A stretch of 64,000 nucleotides of DNA, taken from contig CM075197.1 of the NCBI GenBank assembly GCA_037577475.1, positions 16,285,518-16,349,517 on the forward strand. Reading direction: 5' to 3'. A model generated the notes under the pieces. The model ran no database searches. It saw only the letters and a program-made list of their open reading frames with translations, and had not been told where the DNA came from. The stretch is from Chaunax sp. Z400 (taxonomy: Eukaryota > Chordata > Actinopteri > Lophiiformes > Chaunacidae). The position numbers and the translations under genes are program-made. Position 1 is the first letter of the stretch. Every line of letters starts with the position of its first letter. Shown in pieces: positions 11,336 through 23,639 of this stretch.

Positions 11336-12968
11336 GCCTTGGCAATAGCCAAGCAATACTACCAAAGAACCTTTTAAGCAGTAACACAGGATAAATGGTG
11401 ACAGTGTTGTTATTACATCTGTCTTTGAAGATTAATATCCCATTTGAGGTGTATTAAGCTGATAGAAGCCTATTGACAGGGAGAGGAATCCATCATCAGT
11501 GCACATGTGGAGTATTTAGCCTCTATTAGTCTGTGGGTGTGGTAGGTTTGGATGGTACTCCAGGCCTGTTGGTTTTATACTTATTGAACAGCTGTACGGA
11601 GATTTAAGACTTTATTCATTGTATAACCTGTAGAATATACTATTAGAAGGGCAAAGCTAATGCCAATAATTAATTGCAAAGCAAAATCTGACATTAAGTC
11701 ATATTATTACCATGTTGCTATTACCATAAACTACACGTCTGATGCTGATTCTTGTGTGTAATGTAATTTCTGAACGCACCATGGGTGTAATCCACACTGT
11801 CTCTTTGCATGTCTACTTTGACATTTATGGATATGATGAGGTGTTTACCGCCCAAACTCCTCCTAGACACAAACATTCCTTAGTTCATCTGCAACCTTAC
11901 AGTTTGCCTCCATTATTCAGCCTGTTGAAGTAAGTTTACCCCGTCCCTTCTTATCTGATTGTGCCTTCTCATTTGGAAAAGTCTGCAAAGTACCTGTCTA
12001 CATCTCCACAACAGCCATTACTCGGCCAGTCCATGAGTGAGTCAGCACATCTAACAGCTGCTCGGGGGTTTAAGCAGGGTGTGGCTTTTAGATCAAATTG
12101 CAAACTTGCAGTACTTTAGTTAATAGACAGCGCAATGTATATATAGATAAATTAAATCTATCAATTAGAGGATATATAAGCAATAAGCTCAACCAGGGTG
12201 GAAATATATTTTCAGAAATCCCCCTCCAGTGACGCCCTGTGTGTATCAGAAACAACCATCAATGTGTGCATGACCTATCATTCATTAATGAAGGGAATAT
12301 GCACACAGACATCATACGTAGAAGCTCAGGACTAATGCTTGTTGGGGAACAGTGGCAGTGCTGTCATCCCCTGCATTATGGATAGAGTTCCTGCACAGAG
12401 CTCACAAAGCCCATTCTTTCATCCTAACACGCCAGTTAAATCTTTCACGATGTTCCTCCCTCTTCAGACTATCAGGTAGCAACATCTCTGATACGTCCAC
12501 GCTCCAAATCATTGAAAATGAGTATAAATATCATCAGTGTTTGTCAAAGCAGACACAGGAGGCACGGCGAACATCCAAATGGTTCAGCTTCCACTACCTC
12601 CTTTGCTTGAGCACTTCAAGTTATCAGTTAAAGATGGGATACACATTAAAGTTTCACACAGACTTAATCAGTAAGGTGAGCCTGACACTCCTTTCTTGAT
12701 ATGAGTTTTTGGTGACAATGCAGCAAGGGCATCAATTATTGAAGTGCCAAGCAGACGAGCAGGCTAGGGCTATGTGTCCATCCTCAAGGGCCTATCCAGA
12801 CAAATTGCATGGTGCAGTTTTGATATGAAAGTAGTGTGAGTTATGTCTGCTTGCTAACTCTACTGCTTTGTTACCTAATGCTGCATCCTAACTACTGCTA
12901 TTACTTCTTCCACTGCTACTATGATCTCTATTGAATAAAGCCCATCATGCTACTTATTAACATCATGC

Positions 12969-13132
12969 TTTTTTTTTTATTTTATTTTATTTTATTTTAT
13001 TTTATTTTATTTTATTTTATTTTATTTTATTTTAATTTCATTTATTTTATTTTATTTTATTTTATTTTATTTTATTTTATTTTATTTTATTTTATTTTAT
13101 TTTATTTTATTTTATTATTTATTTATGTTTTT
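12969..13132 (+). repeat. (TTTTA)n microsatellite
   Basis: About 160 bp of nearly uninterrupted TTTTA units with a few single-base variants near 13033-13043. The open frame across it (FILFYFILFY repeats) is an artefact of the repeat. Confidence 0.95.
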
Positions 13133-14280
13133 ATTTATTTAAACAATATTACCTCTTTGCTGGCCACACAGAATATATATAATAGATAATAGGAAAAAGA
13201 ATAATCCTCTCATCATAGGTGTACACTGTAAAGGTTCACTTACAGTCATTTACTAGCAGCAGCTTCACCTGCAAAGTACTGCATTGTTTTTCTTACTGTA
13301 TTTTAGAATTACAGTATATTACTTTTACTACACACTACACTGGTCACAATTTTATCAGTAAATTGCTGCATATTTATAATATGTAAACTGTATTTGAATC
13401 TACAGTATGTATCCCATATTTAATGATTCAGAATATTACTGTAATACTGCCTCTAAATTGGTAAATAGACTGTACTTACATGATGCTTTTTTAGTCTGAC
13501 CGGCCACTCAATGCCCTCTCCAATACAAGCCAGTACTCACTCACGCGCCAGTGTCACTCTATGACATTAATACAACAGTAAATTGTTTGGATTTCATTTA
13601 AATGAAAGTTTTACGGTGTATTTATTTGTCCTGACATCATTACTTCTTATTATCTCAGACACAACATTTTGAAAGTTCACAATTTTCCATACTACTTGGA
13701 TTTACCCTACTGCCTGAACGGACACTCCAAAAACTGTGAGTTGTTAGACCATTTTCCATGATTTAAACTTTATTTATGTCGTGTCTAATTAGCAGTATTA
13801 AAGTGAACTTTTATGGCCAATATTATCAGAGTATTAAGATGTCGTCAGTATTTTGTCTTGCAGTCCAATAATTTGCCTCTGTTTGTCGTTTATCTCAGAT
13901 TATCAGACCACCGGGAGTCTTGGACATTATTGGCCAGTCAGAGCTCAGCTCTCCTATAGAGAAACATAATTACCATCTCTCTGTCTTTCTATCTCTGCCC
14001 TTGACTCCAGGTAATCTACTCGCCACACTATCTTCTACTACTGCCCCACAGCAGCACATCCAGCAGTCAGTGTCGACCTGTTGGCTCACATTTCCTTCCT
14101 GTTTGCCGCTCGCCTCTCATGACCCACAGGGGTCATGGCTTCATTGTGTGTCCCCTTGGCTTGTGTTACCGACTGGCTTCCCCAACCTTGTCCCACTTTC
14201 AGTCATACTACGCCCCCCTCCCTCCCTCCCTCCTTCCCACCCACCCCACTCCATGTCTGCAGAGACTGATAACAGTTATT

Positions 14281-14281
14281 G

Positions 14282-14335
<54 letters not shown>

Positions 14336-14337
14336 GT
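14281..14337 (+). repeat. (TAA)n microsatellite
   Basis: About 18 perfect AAT/TAA units. It follows a CCCT-rich run at about 14211-14250 and directly precedes the 3' end of the SINE at 14398-14718. Confidence 0.95.
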
Positions 14338-14397
14338 ATTTGATTAAAATACCCTAATATGGTAATACATTTTTATGTATTTGCATCATTTCAGCCA

Positions 14398-14718
14398 TGA
14401 TAAGATTATCTTTTATTGATCCACAGCAGGAAAATTTAGTTGTTACAGCAGCACAAGGACAACAATATGTACAGATAAATACAGAATTTAAAAGAAATAA
14501 ATAATTAGAGGTATGTGTAACTAAAAATAAAATCGAGTAAAAACTCGAGACTATATAGTGAAAAGGTTAATAGCAGGAGAGTCAGCAATTAGGAACGTAC
14601 TGGCATGGGCATCCCCTGTGGGTTGTCCAAGGACACTTTGACTCCAGGGGTCAGGGAACGAACCACCTACCCTCCAATCAGTGGATGGCCACTCTACCTC
14701 CTGAGCCACAGCCTCACC
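14398..14718 (-). mobile_element. Near-complete tRNA-derived SINE with LINE-type tail
   Basis: Read on the minus strand, the head (from 14718) has a tRNA-like box A, TGGCTCAGGAGGTAGAG, and box B, GGTTCGTTCCC. It is followed by CTGGAGTCAAAGTGTCCTTG, familiar from high-copy teleost SINEs. The 3' end (14465-14398) reads TTGTGCTGCTGTAACAACTA, then AATAAAAGATAATCTTATCA. That is the tail type shared with fish LINEs and used for trans-mobilisation. Confidence 0.75.
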
Positions 14719-16504
14719 AATATACCTTTATTAATATAGATTATAGAATATATGGATATTCAACATAGTATAAGGTGACAATACAGCAAAATTATGTAAC
14801 ATCACATATAGTATAAAAAAAAACCAACATTGCATAGAATAGAATATCAAATGCCCTAAAATAAAGCTACAGTATGTATGCATTTTAAGAAAAACCAACA
14901 GTTGATTCAAATTGTGCTTGTCTTCTAGGGGTTTCAAAAAATATTTAATTAATTTTATTAGAACAAACCATGTCCCCACTAAAGGGGATTTATTGTAATC
15001 TTGACATTACTACACTTCAGATATGCATAAAGATTGTCTTTGCATACTTAAGAAGACTTCAACCCATCATTTCTTCTGCATGTATTCTCTATCCTATGTC
15101 TAGACTCTATCCTTCTCTTGGCTTAAAGTCACATACTGGTACATATTTGTCACCTGATCTGAAGTGAATGGCTTTAGTCACATTGATGCACTTTGATTGG
15201 AACAACACTCAATCATTTACACTCTGAATGAAATGATCTCTTGTTTAAACATATTAAAAAGCCAGTAAAATAGTAGTTCTGTGTCAGATTCATATCACCC
15301 TATAGTGACAATAAGATGTAAGATATGACAAAACACAGAGAGGCTTCTTACAGGTAGTCCTGGCAGGGAACACTGTTAAAATCTCTGTCATTATCACAGC
15401 ATCTGAATCAAGCTGGAATAGAAATGACTACACATCCAACACTTGTGACCATGACCTCATGCTAATACGAGGGTATGCCCCATGGCTCTGAGCAGCAGGT
15501 GTCTTCTGTAATAGTCAGCTTCTCCAAGTAATATACAGGTAATTAACATGACACTGAGGTGGATCCACTAAAGGGGTGTGCTGGACTCTGTATTTTGGCT
15601 CCTCCAGAGGGTTGGTGAATAGTGAGGTGGTTGTTAATTTCAATCCCTTGAATCCTGTAGGTGCAGAGAATGAAACACTGTGCTATTTAAAGTCTCGGAG
15701 ATGTTCAATCTTCTGTCTAAAAGTGTAGGTGAGCGTACGAAAATGATTCTTCTTTAATCTATCCAGAGCTGCCAAGGAGACCTGCAGGAATCCATGTAAG
15801 GCAGGCAAGCATCCTCGGCTCTAGCATTCTGCAAAGTTTGCATCTCCTATACACATATACAGTATACACACTCTCACCAATGCATTTATTAACCCCAATA
15901 GTGATGTGCCTGTTTTTTTATGTGCATGCTTGGGTATATGCATGGTTGCCTGAATGACAGTCTGTGTTTTATTTCATATTTGATTTTGTGATTGTGTGTG
16001 TGTCTACAGCCCGAGCAGCACAAAGGGTCATCTGGGTTTATTTTCAAAGCTGAGGTCACGTGTCACTCGATCAAGCCACGATGGCTCTCAGGTGGTCATC
16101 AAGGTCACATCCTTTGCTTTTCCCCTGCGCTAGCTTGAATACTGTATAAACTCCCACACACACCTGTATTGTATACACACCTCAGTCAGAAGCCCTGTGT
16201 TTTCAGGACATGTTTCACGTCTCATATGCATGACACTGTATCATACTCAGCCTTATTTGCCACTATGTATGATATGGGTAAGTGAAGATTTAAATGCAAC
16301 ACAGAACAATGAATAAGTGCCAGCTCCCAAGGCTTAATTTGACCACTTTGTACATGACAAACATTTCAACGCTACCATATATGTTATTTTTCTTGTCATG
16401 TGACATCACGGGACATCATCTCAAACCTTATCTGAGCACATACAGACACATACAAAGATGTACACTTAGAATAGAAATAATGAAAAGAGCCACCGTTATG
16501 GGAT

Positions 16505-16510
16505 TTTATT
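16505..16510 (-). terminator. Candidate poly(A) signal, oncomodulin-like parvalbumin gene
   Basis: AATAAA on the minus strand about 205 bp beyond the stop codon at 16714. Several further AT-rich copies follow within 15 bp. Confidence 0.5.
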
Positions 16511-16713
16511 ATTTTATTTTCTCATTAATTTGGTAAATTGTTCGTGTATTTGGGAGCTGCAGCTTTGTGGTCTGATGAGAATGTGTATGTCTGTGGACGT
16601 GAGCAAGTCTTGCAAAATAGAATTAATGAAATGGTTTGTCTAACCAGATGGAAGATGATTGACTAAAACCAAAAAAGCCCTTGAAGCAGTGGTATAGACA
16701 GGTGATGGATTAT

Positions 16714-18349
16714 TTAGGAGGAGACCATGGCCTGGAATTCTGTGGAGAAAAGAAATGGCATTACTAAGATATGACGCCTGATTATTTAACTGTCTGTCTG
16801 TCTGGCACCAGGCTGCAAAGTAAGTCTACAATATAAAGGAATGAAACTAATAGAGAGAGATTGAATTTTTATGCTAGATGTCAATGTTGTGATCTCAAGT
16901 TAACACCATTTCATTGACACAATCTGTCTTATCAATTAATTCAAAAATCTCATTTGAAAAAGTGTGCAGGGACTCAGAGGAGGGACTAGCTGCTTGTCTT
17001 ACCTTAGTCTTAGAATATCTAACTTTCTTTCTGACATTACTTACTAAACCAAACAAAACTGACAATTCAATGAATAGGATACCAAATTTAGAGAGGCCAG
17101 CTTCTCATTAAAAATATAAGGAATAGGGAATATATCAAATAAGTGTGGATCTTCTTACCATCTGCTCCAATCCGACCATCACTGTCGTCATCAGCGGCGC
17201 ACAGGAAGCCCTTGGTCTCCTTGTCTGTAAGGACGCGAGCCCCGGCAGAAAACCTCTGGAGGAAATACCTGCAATGCACATGAGCAACCGACAAGTTAAA
17301 GTCAAAGGTGGTCATTATAAAGAAAAAAACTGGACCCATACAAATAACCACAGCGGTGAAAATCAGGACCACAGAGGTACAATCTCACCTAAAAAAAAAG
17401 AAAAAAAGAATGCCCCTAATGTACACAAAATAATGTTTTTTCAACTCAGCTGTATGTCTACATGTAATTTCCTACAGACATCAGCTTTTGCTGTGGCTAT
17501 ACAGTCAGAGAGCACAGCTTCGAGTGCGCACACAGTCTGGGTGATAATTATAAAGGTAGGTGCTGCTCTTACTTAGATTTGTTTGACATAAGTTGTTTAA
17601 GCCAATGTGAGTCTGTGTCATAAATATCATGTCAGCTCTGAAAAGCTGGATAAAGTAATGATGGGTATCCCCTTCACTCCATCCTTTCTTGTGCACAATC
17701 ATGAATGGGATGATGATGATTTTCTGAGGGGTCATCTAATCTCTCCTCCTGTTTGATAAACCAGCAAATTCAGCCAAAGTCAGTATTGTTAAGTGCCCGC
17801 TCACTCACTTGAGCTCATCCTCCTCAATAAAACCACTGCTGTCATTGTCCAGCATTTCGAAAACCTTCTTCACATCCTGGGAGGTCTTCTTGGTGAGGCC
17901 ACACATCTGGAAAAACTTCTTAGGGCAGAAAGAGTCTGGTGCTGGAGGAGGAAGGAGAGCAAAATCAGAAACAGTACAAGTATTCACTCTACTTTTTCTT
18001 CCATTTATGTCACTTTAAACTGTGGAAACAAGAAGATGTATGACTGACCAGGTATTATTAGGTATGATGTCGGCTAAGTGGACAAACTTTTTTTGCCTTA
18101 AGGCACATATAATGGAGAAATGAATGCTCCTGAATGCCTTCTGTGGAATATTTTATCGTGGTTTGATATAGTTTAATGTCAAGCTTTTGCAGTCAGTCTA
18201 GTGACTACACAGGCTCTGGTAGAAACACTGTATACAATTAAAGAAATTGAATGAAGAGAGCAGTAATGATACTAGCGGAAGATGATACCTTGGCAGTCCT
18301 TGATAGCGCTGTCGATGGCATCAGAGGAAAGAATAGATGTGAGTGACAT
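16714..18349 (-). CDS. pvalb: Parvalbumin, oncomodulin/thymic-like (pvalb8/9-type), 109 aa
   Basis: Coding exons on the minus strand are 18349-18289 (61 nt), 17941-17809 (133 nt), 17268-17159 (110 nt) and 16739-16714 (26 nt). All borders are GT-AG and phases match the parvalbumin family. The N terminus is MSLTSILSSDAIDSAIKDCQ, then PDSFCPKKFF. The calcium loops are DNDSSGFIEEDE (CD) and DDDSDGRIGADE (EF), with all ligand positions conserved. The C terminus is EFQAMVSS. The MSLTSIL start, CPKKFF and DDDSDGRIG distinguish it from the muscle beta-parvalbumins beside it and point to the oncomodulin/avian-thymic-hormone branch. The protein would be a cytosolic high-affinity calcium buffer; zebrafish relatives are known in sensory hair cells, but expression here is inference. 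The paralogue number cannot be fixed without a tree. Confidence 0.94.
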
Positions 18350-18684
18350 TTTATTCCTGTAGGAGGAACAACCATGGTGAATTATTAACAGATATAACCA
18401 GGTACATCAGCAAACCGTCTAGCTTGACACTGATGGAGAGGAAAGGTGTCCAAGTGACAATCTTGAATAGGAGGAGCACAGTTACTGGCCATGAGAGAGA
18501 AAGCCCTTAAATCTCAATAGAGTCAGAAATAATCCTAAATATGTCCAATGATGCCATAAATTAAACAAGACTGAAATAAAATAGGAAATTAGGAATTATT
18601 TCACAATTCATTTAACAAAAGACATAAATCAGATAAAAAGCAGCAAATTTCCATCATCTTCCCTGAATCCACACTGCATCTTAC

Positions 18685-18740
18685 CGTGTAAAGGGGTGTT
18701 CTCGCCCGGTCAGTGATCCAGCAGAGAGGTAAGGCTATGT
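18685..18740 (-). promoter_or_regulatory. Non-coding first exon of the oncomodulin-like parvalbumin (approximate)
   Basis: The donor CACG|GTAAGATG ends this exon at 18685. The upstream limit is placed about 28 bp below the TATA box at 18765-18773. It would splice to the acceptor CTCCTACAG just 5' of the ATG exon, as in other parvalbumin genes with a 5' UTR intron. Confidence 0.55.
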
Positions 18741-18764
18741 GGTGACTGCTGTATGTCAAGGCGG

Positions 18765-18773
18765 ATTTATATA
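18765..18773 (-). promoter_or_regulatory. TATA box of the oncomodulin-like parvalbumin
   Basis: TATATAAAT on the minus strand, correctly spaced from the inferred first exon. Confidence 0.65.
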
Positions 18774-18878
18774 GGTCTGATTGCTGTGACAATAGGGATT
18801 TCTTGAGTTACCTGTCTATGGATCAAATTCTAACTGCCCGCCCCTGATCCAATTTCTCTGCTAACTAATTAACCTTTA

Positions 18879-18888
18879 CTATTTATAA
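18879..18888 (+). promoter_or_regulatory. MEF2-like site upstream of the oncomodulin-like parvalbumin
   Basis: CTATTTATAA fits YTAWWWWTAR exactly. It lies about 106 bp upstream of the TATA box, with an E-box (CATCTG) at 18919-18924. Two other parvalbumin genes in the array have an A/T-rich CTATTT element at a similar distance. Confidence 0.45.
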
Positions 18889-18889
18889 C

Positions 18890-21360
18890 GCCCAGGGACA
18901 GAGGGACTGGACCGTGGACATCTGTAACGCCCCTGTAAATAGCAAATTAAGTTAAAAAGCGCATCCTTCTCCTCATCCGCCACTCCCTCCTGTCATCTCC
19001 GCACCCCTTCTCCTCTCACCTCTAGAATTATATAGTTCACTAAATGCAGACAGGATGTTGTAACAGCAATCTCTCTCTCTCTCTCTTCTCCCTCTCTTGC
19101 TGTTTCTGTCCCTCACCACCCCTTTCATGCAGATATCCATTTACAGGCAGCAGTCCCAAAACGATCCACATCCCGCAGCAAATACCCCCCCAACCCCCCA
19201 ACCCCATAATTACATTTGAGGTGAGTTATGGGAAATAAAATGCCATCTGACAATTCACCTTTCACGTCATACCTGTTGTAGTCTTGCAGAAGGACCGTGT
19301 CAATAACATTAATGCAAGAATATAGAGTCACAACGTGCATGGAATTCAGTGGCGCTCCACCTGCCTAGAACGTCTACCTGCTTTAGTTATTGTTATTTAG
19401 AACAGATGTAGTTCAGATTACTTGCAAATCTAACATAACCCAAAACACAGCTGCTCATCACTGAATGTCAGGGACGTCGTTACATCAGAGCCTCCTCATT
19501 CTCTGACAGGGGGGCAGTCGCGCTAAATTGCTTTGTCAACTGTGCTGATTAAGGGAGCCGAGGTCATCTTCTCCTGTCGGTGTCCCGTCCCAGCTTGATG
19601 GTGATGATGATGCATTATGTAGTGTCACATGCACCATTTAAAAAGAGATGGATCAGTCAGAGGTCATACGGGATTGAGCGCTGGCTTCAGTTTGATCCTT
19701 TAGTCCGGTTTCCTGAAACCCAGCTGCACACTGGACTTTTTGTCCATCCACACATGGGTCAAAAAGAACCGTTTTTGGAGAGTGTTCCCTGCAGCAGCAC
19801 TCGGATAAGGGGTTTTTCTCTTATTGATGGTCGGTTGAAGGTGTTGCACTATTATGGCTAGGACAAATGCAGACGTGCATTGCTAGAAATGTGTGAATTT
19901 AAAAAAAAAATTAATGTCAAATCATTGTACGCATTATTAAACCGATACAGAAACTAGACATGCACGACTACAATTAACAATCCCACCGTGATATCTCTGA
20001 ATCACAGTCCAAAGTATGTCTCCAAAATATCTGCAACCTGACACTCGGGGACATCCTTTAATACTAACAGGACAAGACCCACACTATTGCGTATACGTGT
20101 GCGTGGAGAGCAGGCACTTATTGGCAGCGCTACGCTCTTCCACGCGTCAGCTGGTGACCCAGGCCTGCGGTGTCACGACGTGATTCTCTTAAACATTAAT
20201 TAGAGGTCATAAGACAGTATCGATGAAGTCAAAATACATTATTTTAGATTAGACCTATATCATATATTATTTTCCTCTTTATTTATTTCGTTTTCTTCTT
20301 ATAAATGACCATAAATAATAAGAACAGGTGCTTTGGGCAACGATTTTACGCCCAGTGGATGCATGGTGGTTTTTTGTTTAATTCTCTGGCAGCATCCTGC
20401 CTTCCTTCATTATTGAATAAAAGCTTGTGTCTCCGGTGGTTTGTCGTCGTCAACGTTTCCTGAACCTAATCCAGGTGCCAACTTGTTAATGGGGCCGCTC
20501 AACAAGTGCAATGAGGTCCTCCTGAAGCTGGACTCCTGAGCGACTAAAGAGAAACTCAATCATCTCTGTGAAAAAGAGGCTGAGCGACTTAAACCCACAA
20601 CTGGTGCATGATGTCATGTGCCATGTTGATACCCCACAGACTATACTGTTACTGGCCGATCATTTATTCATTTGCTAATGTTATTTGCGGGCCTCACTCC
20701 TGGACGTATAGCTCCCCCCTCAGTCTCTCAAAGCTATTTCGGTTACTACTGCAGGCCTATTTGCTTTTGGAAAGAAGACACAGTTTAAATCGGTCAGTTC
20801 AACCTGATGATTTGTCCTGCAGGTGTTTGTTTGTTTGTTTGTTTGTTTGTTTATTAAGATCCCCATTAGCTTCACATGTGTGTGATCAAATGAATACACG
20901 CCATAACTTAAAGCCAGACTCAACTGCCCGATTATGGGTTGAATGTCCAGAAAGTTGTCGATTTTTAGAAATCTTTTTTTTGTCCGGGTTTGTCTGCTAC
21001 TGATAATGGACGTAACTCCATCTAGTGGCTGCAGGGTGGACGTTGCATAATTGTACACGAACACACACTAAAGCACACAACTGTGGTCCTTTGGGCACAC
21101 TTTTGGGGAGAGAGAAATTGACCTATTGCATACCCTAGTATTCTACCACCAATTCGTATTATATTCCTTTTTTTTCTCCTTTATAGGCCCATGCTTTGGC
21201 AATATAAATGCATTCATATCAAAAAATAAATTAAATTGAAACTGAATTTCATGAGACTGCGCATGAATCACCTTGTTGAGTTTGTGTGACATTCATGAAC
21301 TGTAAAAGACACAAAAAATATATAAATCGTTTAAAATTCAATAAGACTGTAGCAAAAGAA
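18890..21360. other. Spacer between first and second parvalbumin genes
   Basis: About 2.5 kb without a supportable gene. It contains a CT-rich run near 19070-19090 and a repeat fragment with (TTTG)n at 20822-20885. No parvalbumin exon relic is visible. Confidence 0.55.
20822..20885 (-). mobile_element. 3' end of a retroposon with (CAAA)n tail
   Basis: On the minus strand, AGCTAATGGGGATCTTAATA is followed by a run of AACA/CAAA units. The GCTAATGGGGATCNTAATAAA end is common in teleost retroposons. Only the 3' terminus is recognisable, so the family is not assigned. Confidence 0.5.
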
Positions 21361-21363
21361 AGT

Positions 21364-21369
21364 TTTATT
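21364..21369 (-). terminator. Candidate poly(A) signal, second parvalbumin gene
   Basis: AATAAA on the minus strand about 235 bp beyond the stop at 21602. Confidence 0.55.
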
Positions 21370-21601
21370 CTTTTCTACCGTTCGTTCCTGGAAAGTGCAT
21401 GATAGATTTTACAGTAAGCGAAATTCATATTTAAGACATGAACACAACTGAGCTACATTCACAATCATCAGTTTGGACAGTGTATGTTGCAGGAAGAAAC
21501 GTTTCTTCAGCAAGTGTATAAAAATTATCTAGATGAAAAGGGGGAAGACGAAGTGGGCTTTGTTGTTCCATCAGAGCAGGTGTTGTTGGTCAGTTGCCAT
21601 T

Positions 21602-22257
21602 TTATACCTTAACCAAGGAAGAAAACTCTGCAGGGAGACAGAAGAAATCAGTAGGTTTGCATTCACAAATACCAAAAGAATGCAGTTAACAATGAGCAAC
21701 AGTGGACAAAAGTCCATACCCTCAGCCCCAATCTTGCCGTCACCGTCGGTGTCACCGGCCTTGAGGAAAGCCGAAGTCTCGACGTCGGTCAGTGCGCGTG
21801 CACCTAGTTTGAAGTTCTGCAGGAACAGCCTGCGGACAGTCGGTGGTTAGTTCGTGGACCCCAGCTCCCATTTCGCAACCATGTGTAACAGTGAAAAGAC
21901 ATCGCTTTATGAACTGATCTGATGTGTGGATATGTATTGTATGTCTTACCTCAGCTCGTCCTCCTCAATGAAACCGCTCTTGTCCTGGTCGATGGTGTCG
22001 AAGGCCTTCTTGACTTCTTCGGGGGACTTGCCGGACATACCGCATGCGTGGAAGAACTTCTTGTGATCGAATGTGCCAGCGTCTGCAATAAGGACAGGTT
22101 GACACTAAGAAAATCCACTTGAACGTGCATCAATTTTTCCAAACAAAAGGCGACACAGGAGGGTTGGTTGTGATTATTTGTAGGTTGAAGAGTCACCTTT
22201 GCATGCATCCAGGGCTGCAGTGACATCAGCATCCTTCAGTACACCTGAGAAGGCCAT
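21602..22257 (-). CDS. pvalb: Beta-parvalbumin, 109 aa
   Basis: Coding exons on the minus strand are 22257-22197 (61 nt), 22082-21950 (133), 21829-21720 (110) and 21627-21602 (26). The protein begins MAFSGVLKDADVTAALDACK and then has AGTFDHKKFFHACG. The CD loop DQDKSGFIEEDE and EF loop DTDGDGKIGAEE are complete, the Arg-Glu salt-bridge pair (ARALTDVET) is present, and the end is FSSLVKV. Cys in the first helix and the LFLQNF linker are those of fish muscle beta-parvalbumins, the abundant calcium-buffering proteins of fast white muscle. Introns within the coding region are short; a large 5' UTR intron reaches a TATA promoter near 23730. The paralogue number cannot be assigned from sequence alone. 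Confidence 0.96.
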
Positions 22258-22418
22258 TCTGATCTGGAGAAATCAAATAAACACTATTATTGTACTCTTA
22301 CGTTACGGTTCAGTATCACATAGCTCTATCCTATGGCTATATAGAAAAAATAATTGGGATTCATATAAGGCCTATGTTACAGGTCTCAAACATAAGACCA
22401 TGCAAACAGTGCTGATAA

Positions 22419-22483
22419 ATATAAGGAATAAGCAGGACAGGACAACGTTAGTCTGTTGCTGCGTTGGCTCCTCGTACCAATCT
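22419..22483 (+). repeat. 65-bp direct repeat, copy 1
   Basis: Begins ATATAAGGAATAAGCAGGAC and ends CCAATCT. It is repeated 481 bp downstream with three mismatches. It lies in the 5' UTR intron of the second parvalbumin gene. Confidence 0.9.
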
Positions 22484-22899
22484 TTAATTTCATTTAACAT
22501 GTTTTTAAACCATACTTTCATAACAATAACATTTGTATCAATGAAATCACATTTCCATGACAATAACACAAATAGTGGTTTTACCAATGTAACTTTAACT
22601 CCAAGTGAGTGAAATAACAAAACATATGCAGGTACATTTGGTTAATCAATTCAGTTTGAAGTGCAATTCTAGACAAAAGAGCCCCTGAGCGTTCAACTCA
22701 AATGTAAAGAGGACACATGGCGGTAGCTAATAGCTAACCATTTCACCACCATGCTAGCAAAACTCACGGACCGTAATTAAGTACTCAGATATAACAAAAA
22801 CACCTTTACTCTTCTCACAGGTGATCTTAAATACATCCTGAAACTCTTACATGTTATACCTCATCGTATTAGTGCTTATATATCACACTAACCTAATAG

Positions 22900-22964
22900 A
22901 TATAAGGAATAAGCAGGACAGGACAAAGTTAGTCTGTTGCTGCGTTGGCTCCTCGCGCCAATCT
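22900..22964 (+). repeat. 65-bp direct repeat, copy 2
   Basis: Second copy of the repeat at 22419-22483, differing by one A/C and one adjacent TA/CG change. The sequence just beyond this copy (22965-23050) is richer in CpG and has two inverted ETS-like CCGGAA motifs on the minus strand. It looks more like promoter or 5' UTR DNA than ordinary intron. Confidence 0.9.
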
Positions 22965-23639
22965 GACACGGAAAGCAACAGGAGCACACAGCGGAGTTCC
23001 GGCCAGTAGTCCAATGTCCCGCTGCCCCCTCTCGACCCTTTCCGGTATTACCTCAAAACTAAGTCCTTAAAGACTGAATTAAAGTTACCTCAAACGCTGG
23101 ACAGATCCACATACAGATCAGAAAATATATGTTCAAAACCGGAATTTGTCCTATATCTGCACCAAAATAACCAACATATAAATGTGACCACATCTTTTGT
23201 GTGCGTCACACCTATATTCAAACTTTACTTTTGGAGGGAGGCATGAACATTAAATAACCTACACATCAATCACATCATTTCAACAACAAACCACTAGTTT
23301 TTGCAACATTCATCTGTTGCCACAATACAAACATTAAACCGCTGATTATTCCAAATTAAATTTAAATATTATTTCTCAGTTGCATATTTCATGTTGCCTC
23401 TCCAAATCCCATTCGAGAAGCCCAAATTGACACGCATCTAAAGCTGTTACGAGGTCTGATACGTAATCCATGTCTTCACGCAGCTGCGGCCAAAAAAACA
23501 ACAACAACCAATTCATTCTTAAAACGCTTTGAAATACGAAGTCCGTATAAAAAACACAATGTTAAAAATGATCTCTCAAAGATGCCAAGTGTGATGCTGT
23601 GGGCTTTAGCCTGCACGGATCCAGGGGTTCTTCACTCAC

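Larger units (their letters stand above)
9307..16480. other. Gene-free interval between aimp2 and the parvalbumin array
   Basis: About 7 kb with no supportable coding exon on either strand. Parvalbumin-type exon signatures (EEDELK, DGDGKIG) are absent here. Contents I can name are a truncated MITE (11029-11335), a GT run near 10705-10738, the TTTTA microsatellite, a pyrimidine-rich run near 14211-14250, the TAA microsatellite and a SINE. Listed open frames are short and unconvincing. Confidence 0.6.

Noticed and set aside
12947..13189. 80-aa open frame rich in FILFYF
   Set aside because: It is the translation of the (TTTTA)n microsatellite.
14119..14343. Open frame ending in a poly-Asn tract
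   Set aside because: The Asn run is the (TAA)n microsatellite; the upstream part has no family features or splice support.
21013..21035. CCATCTAGTGGCTGC as a third CTCF site
   Set aside because: It lacks one position of the core consensus when aligned without a gap.
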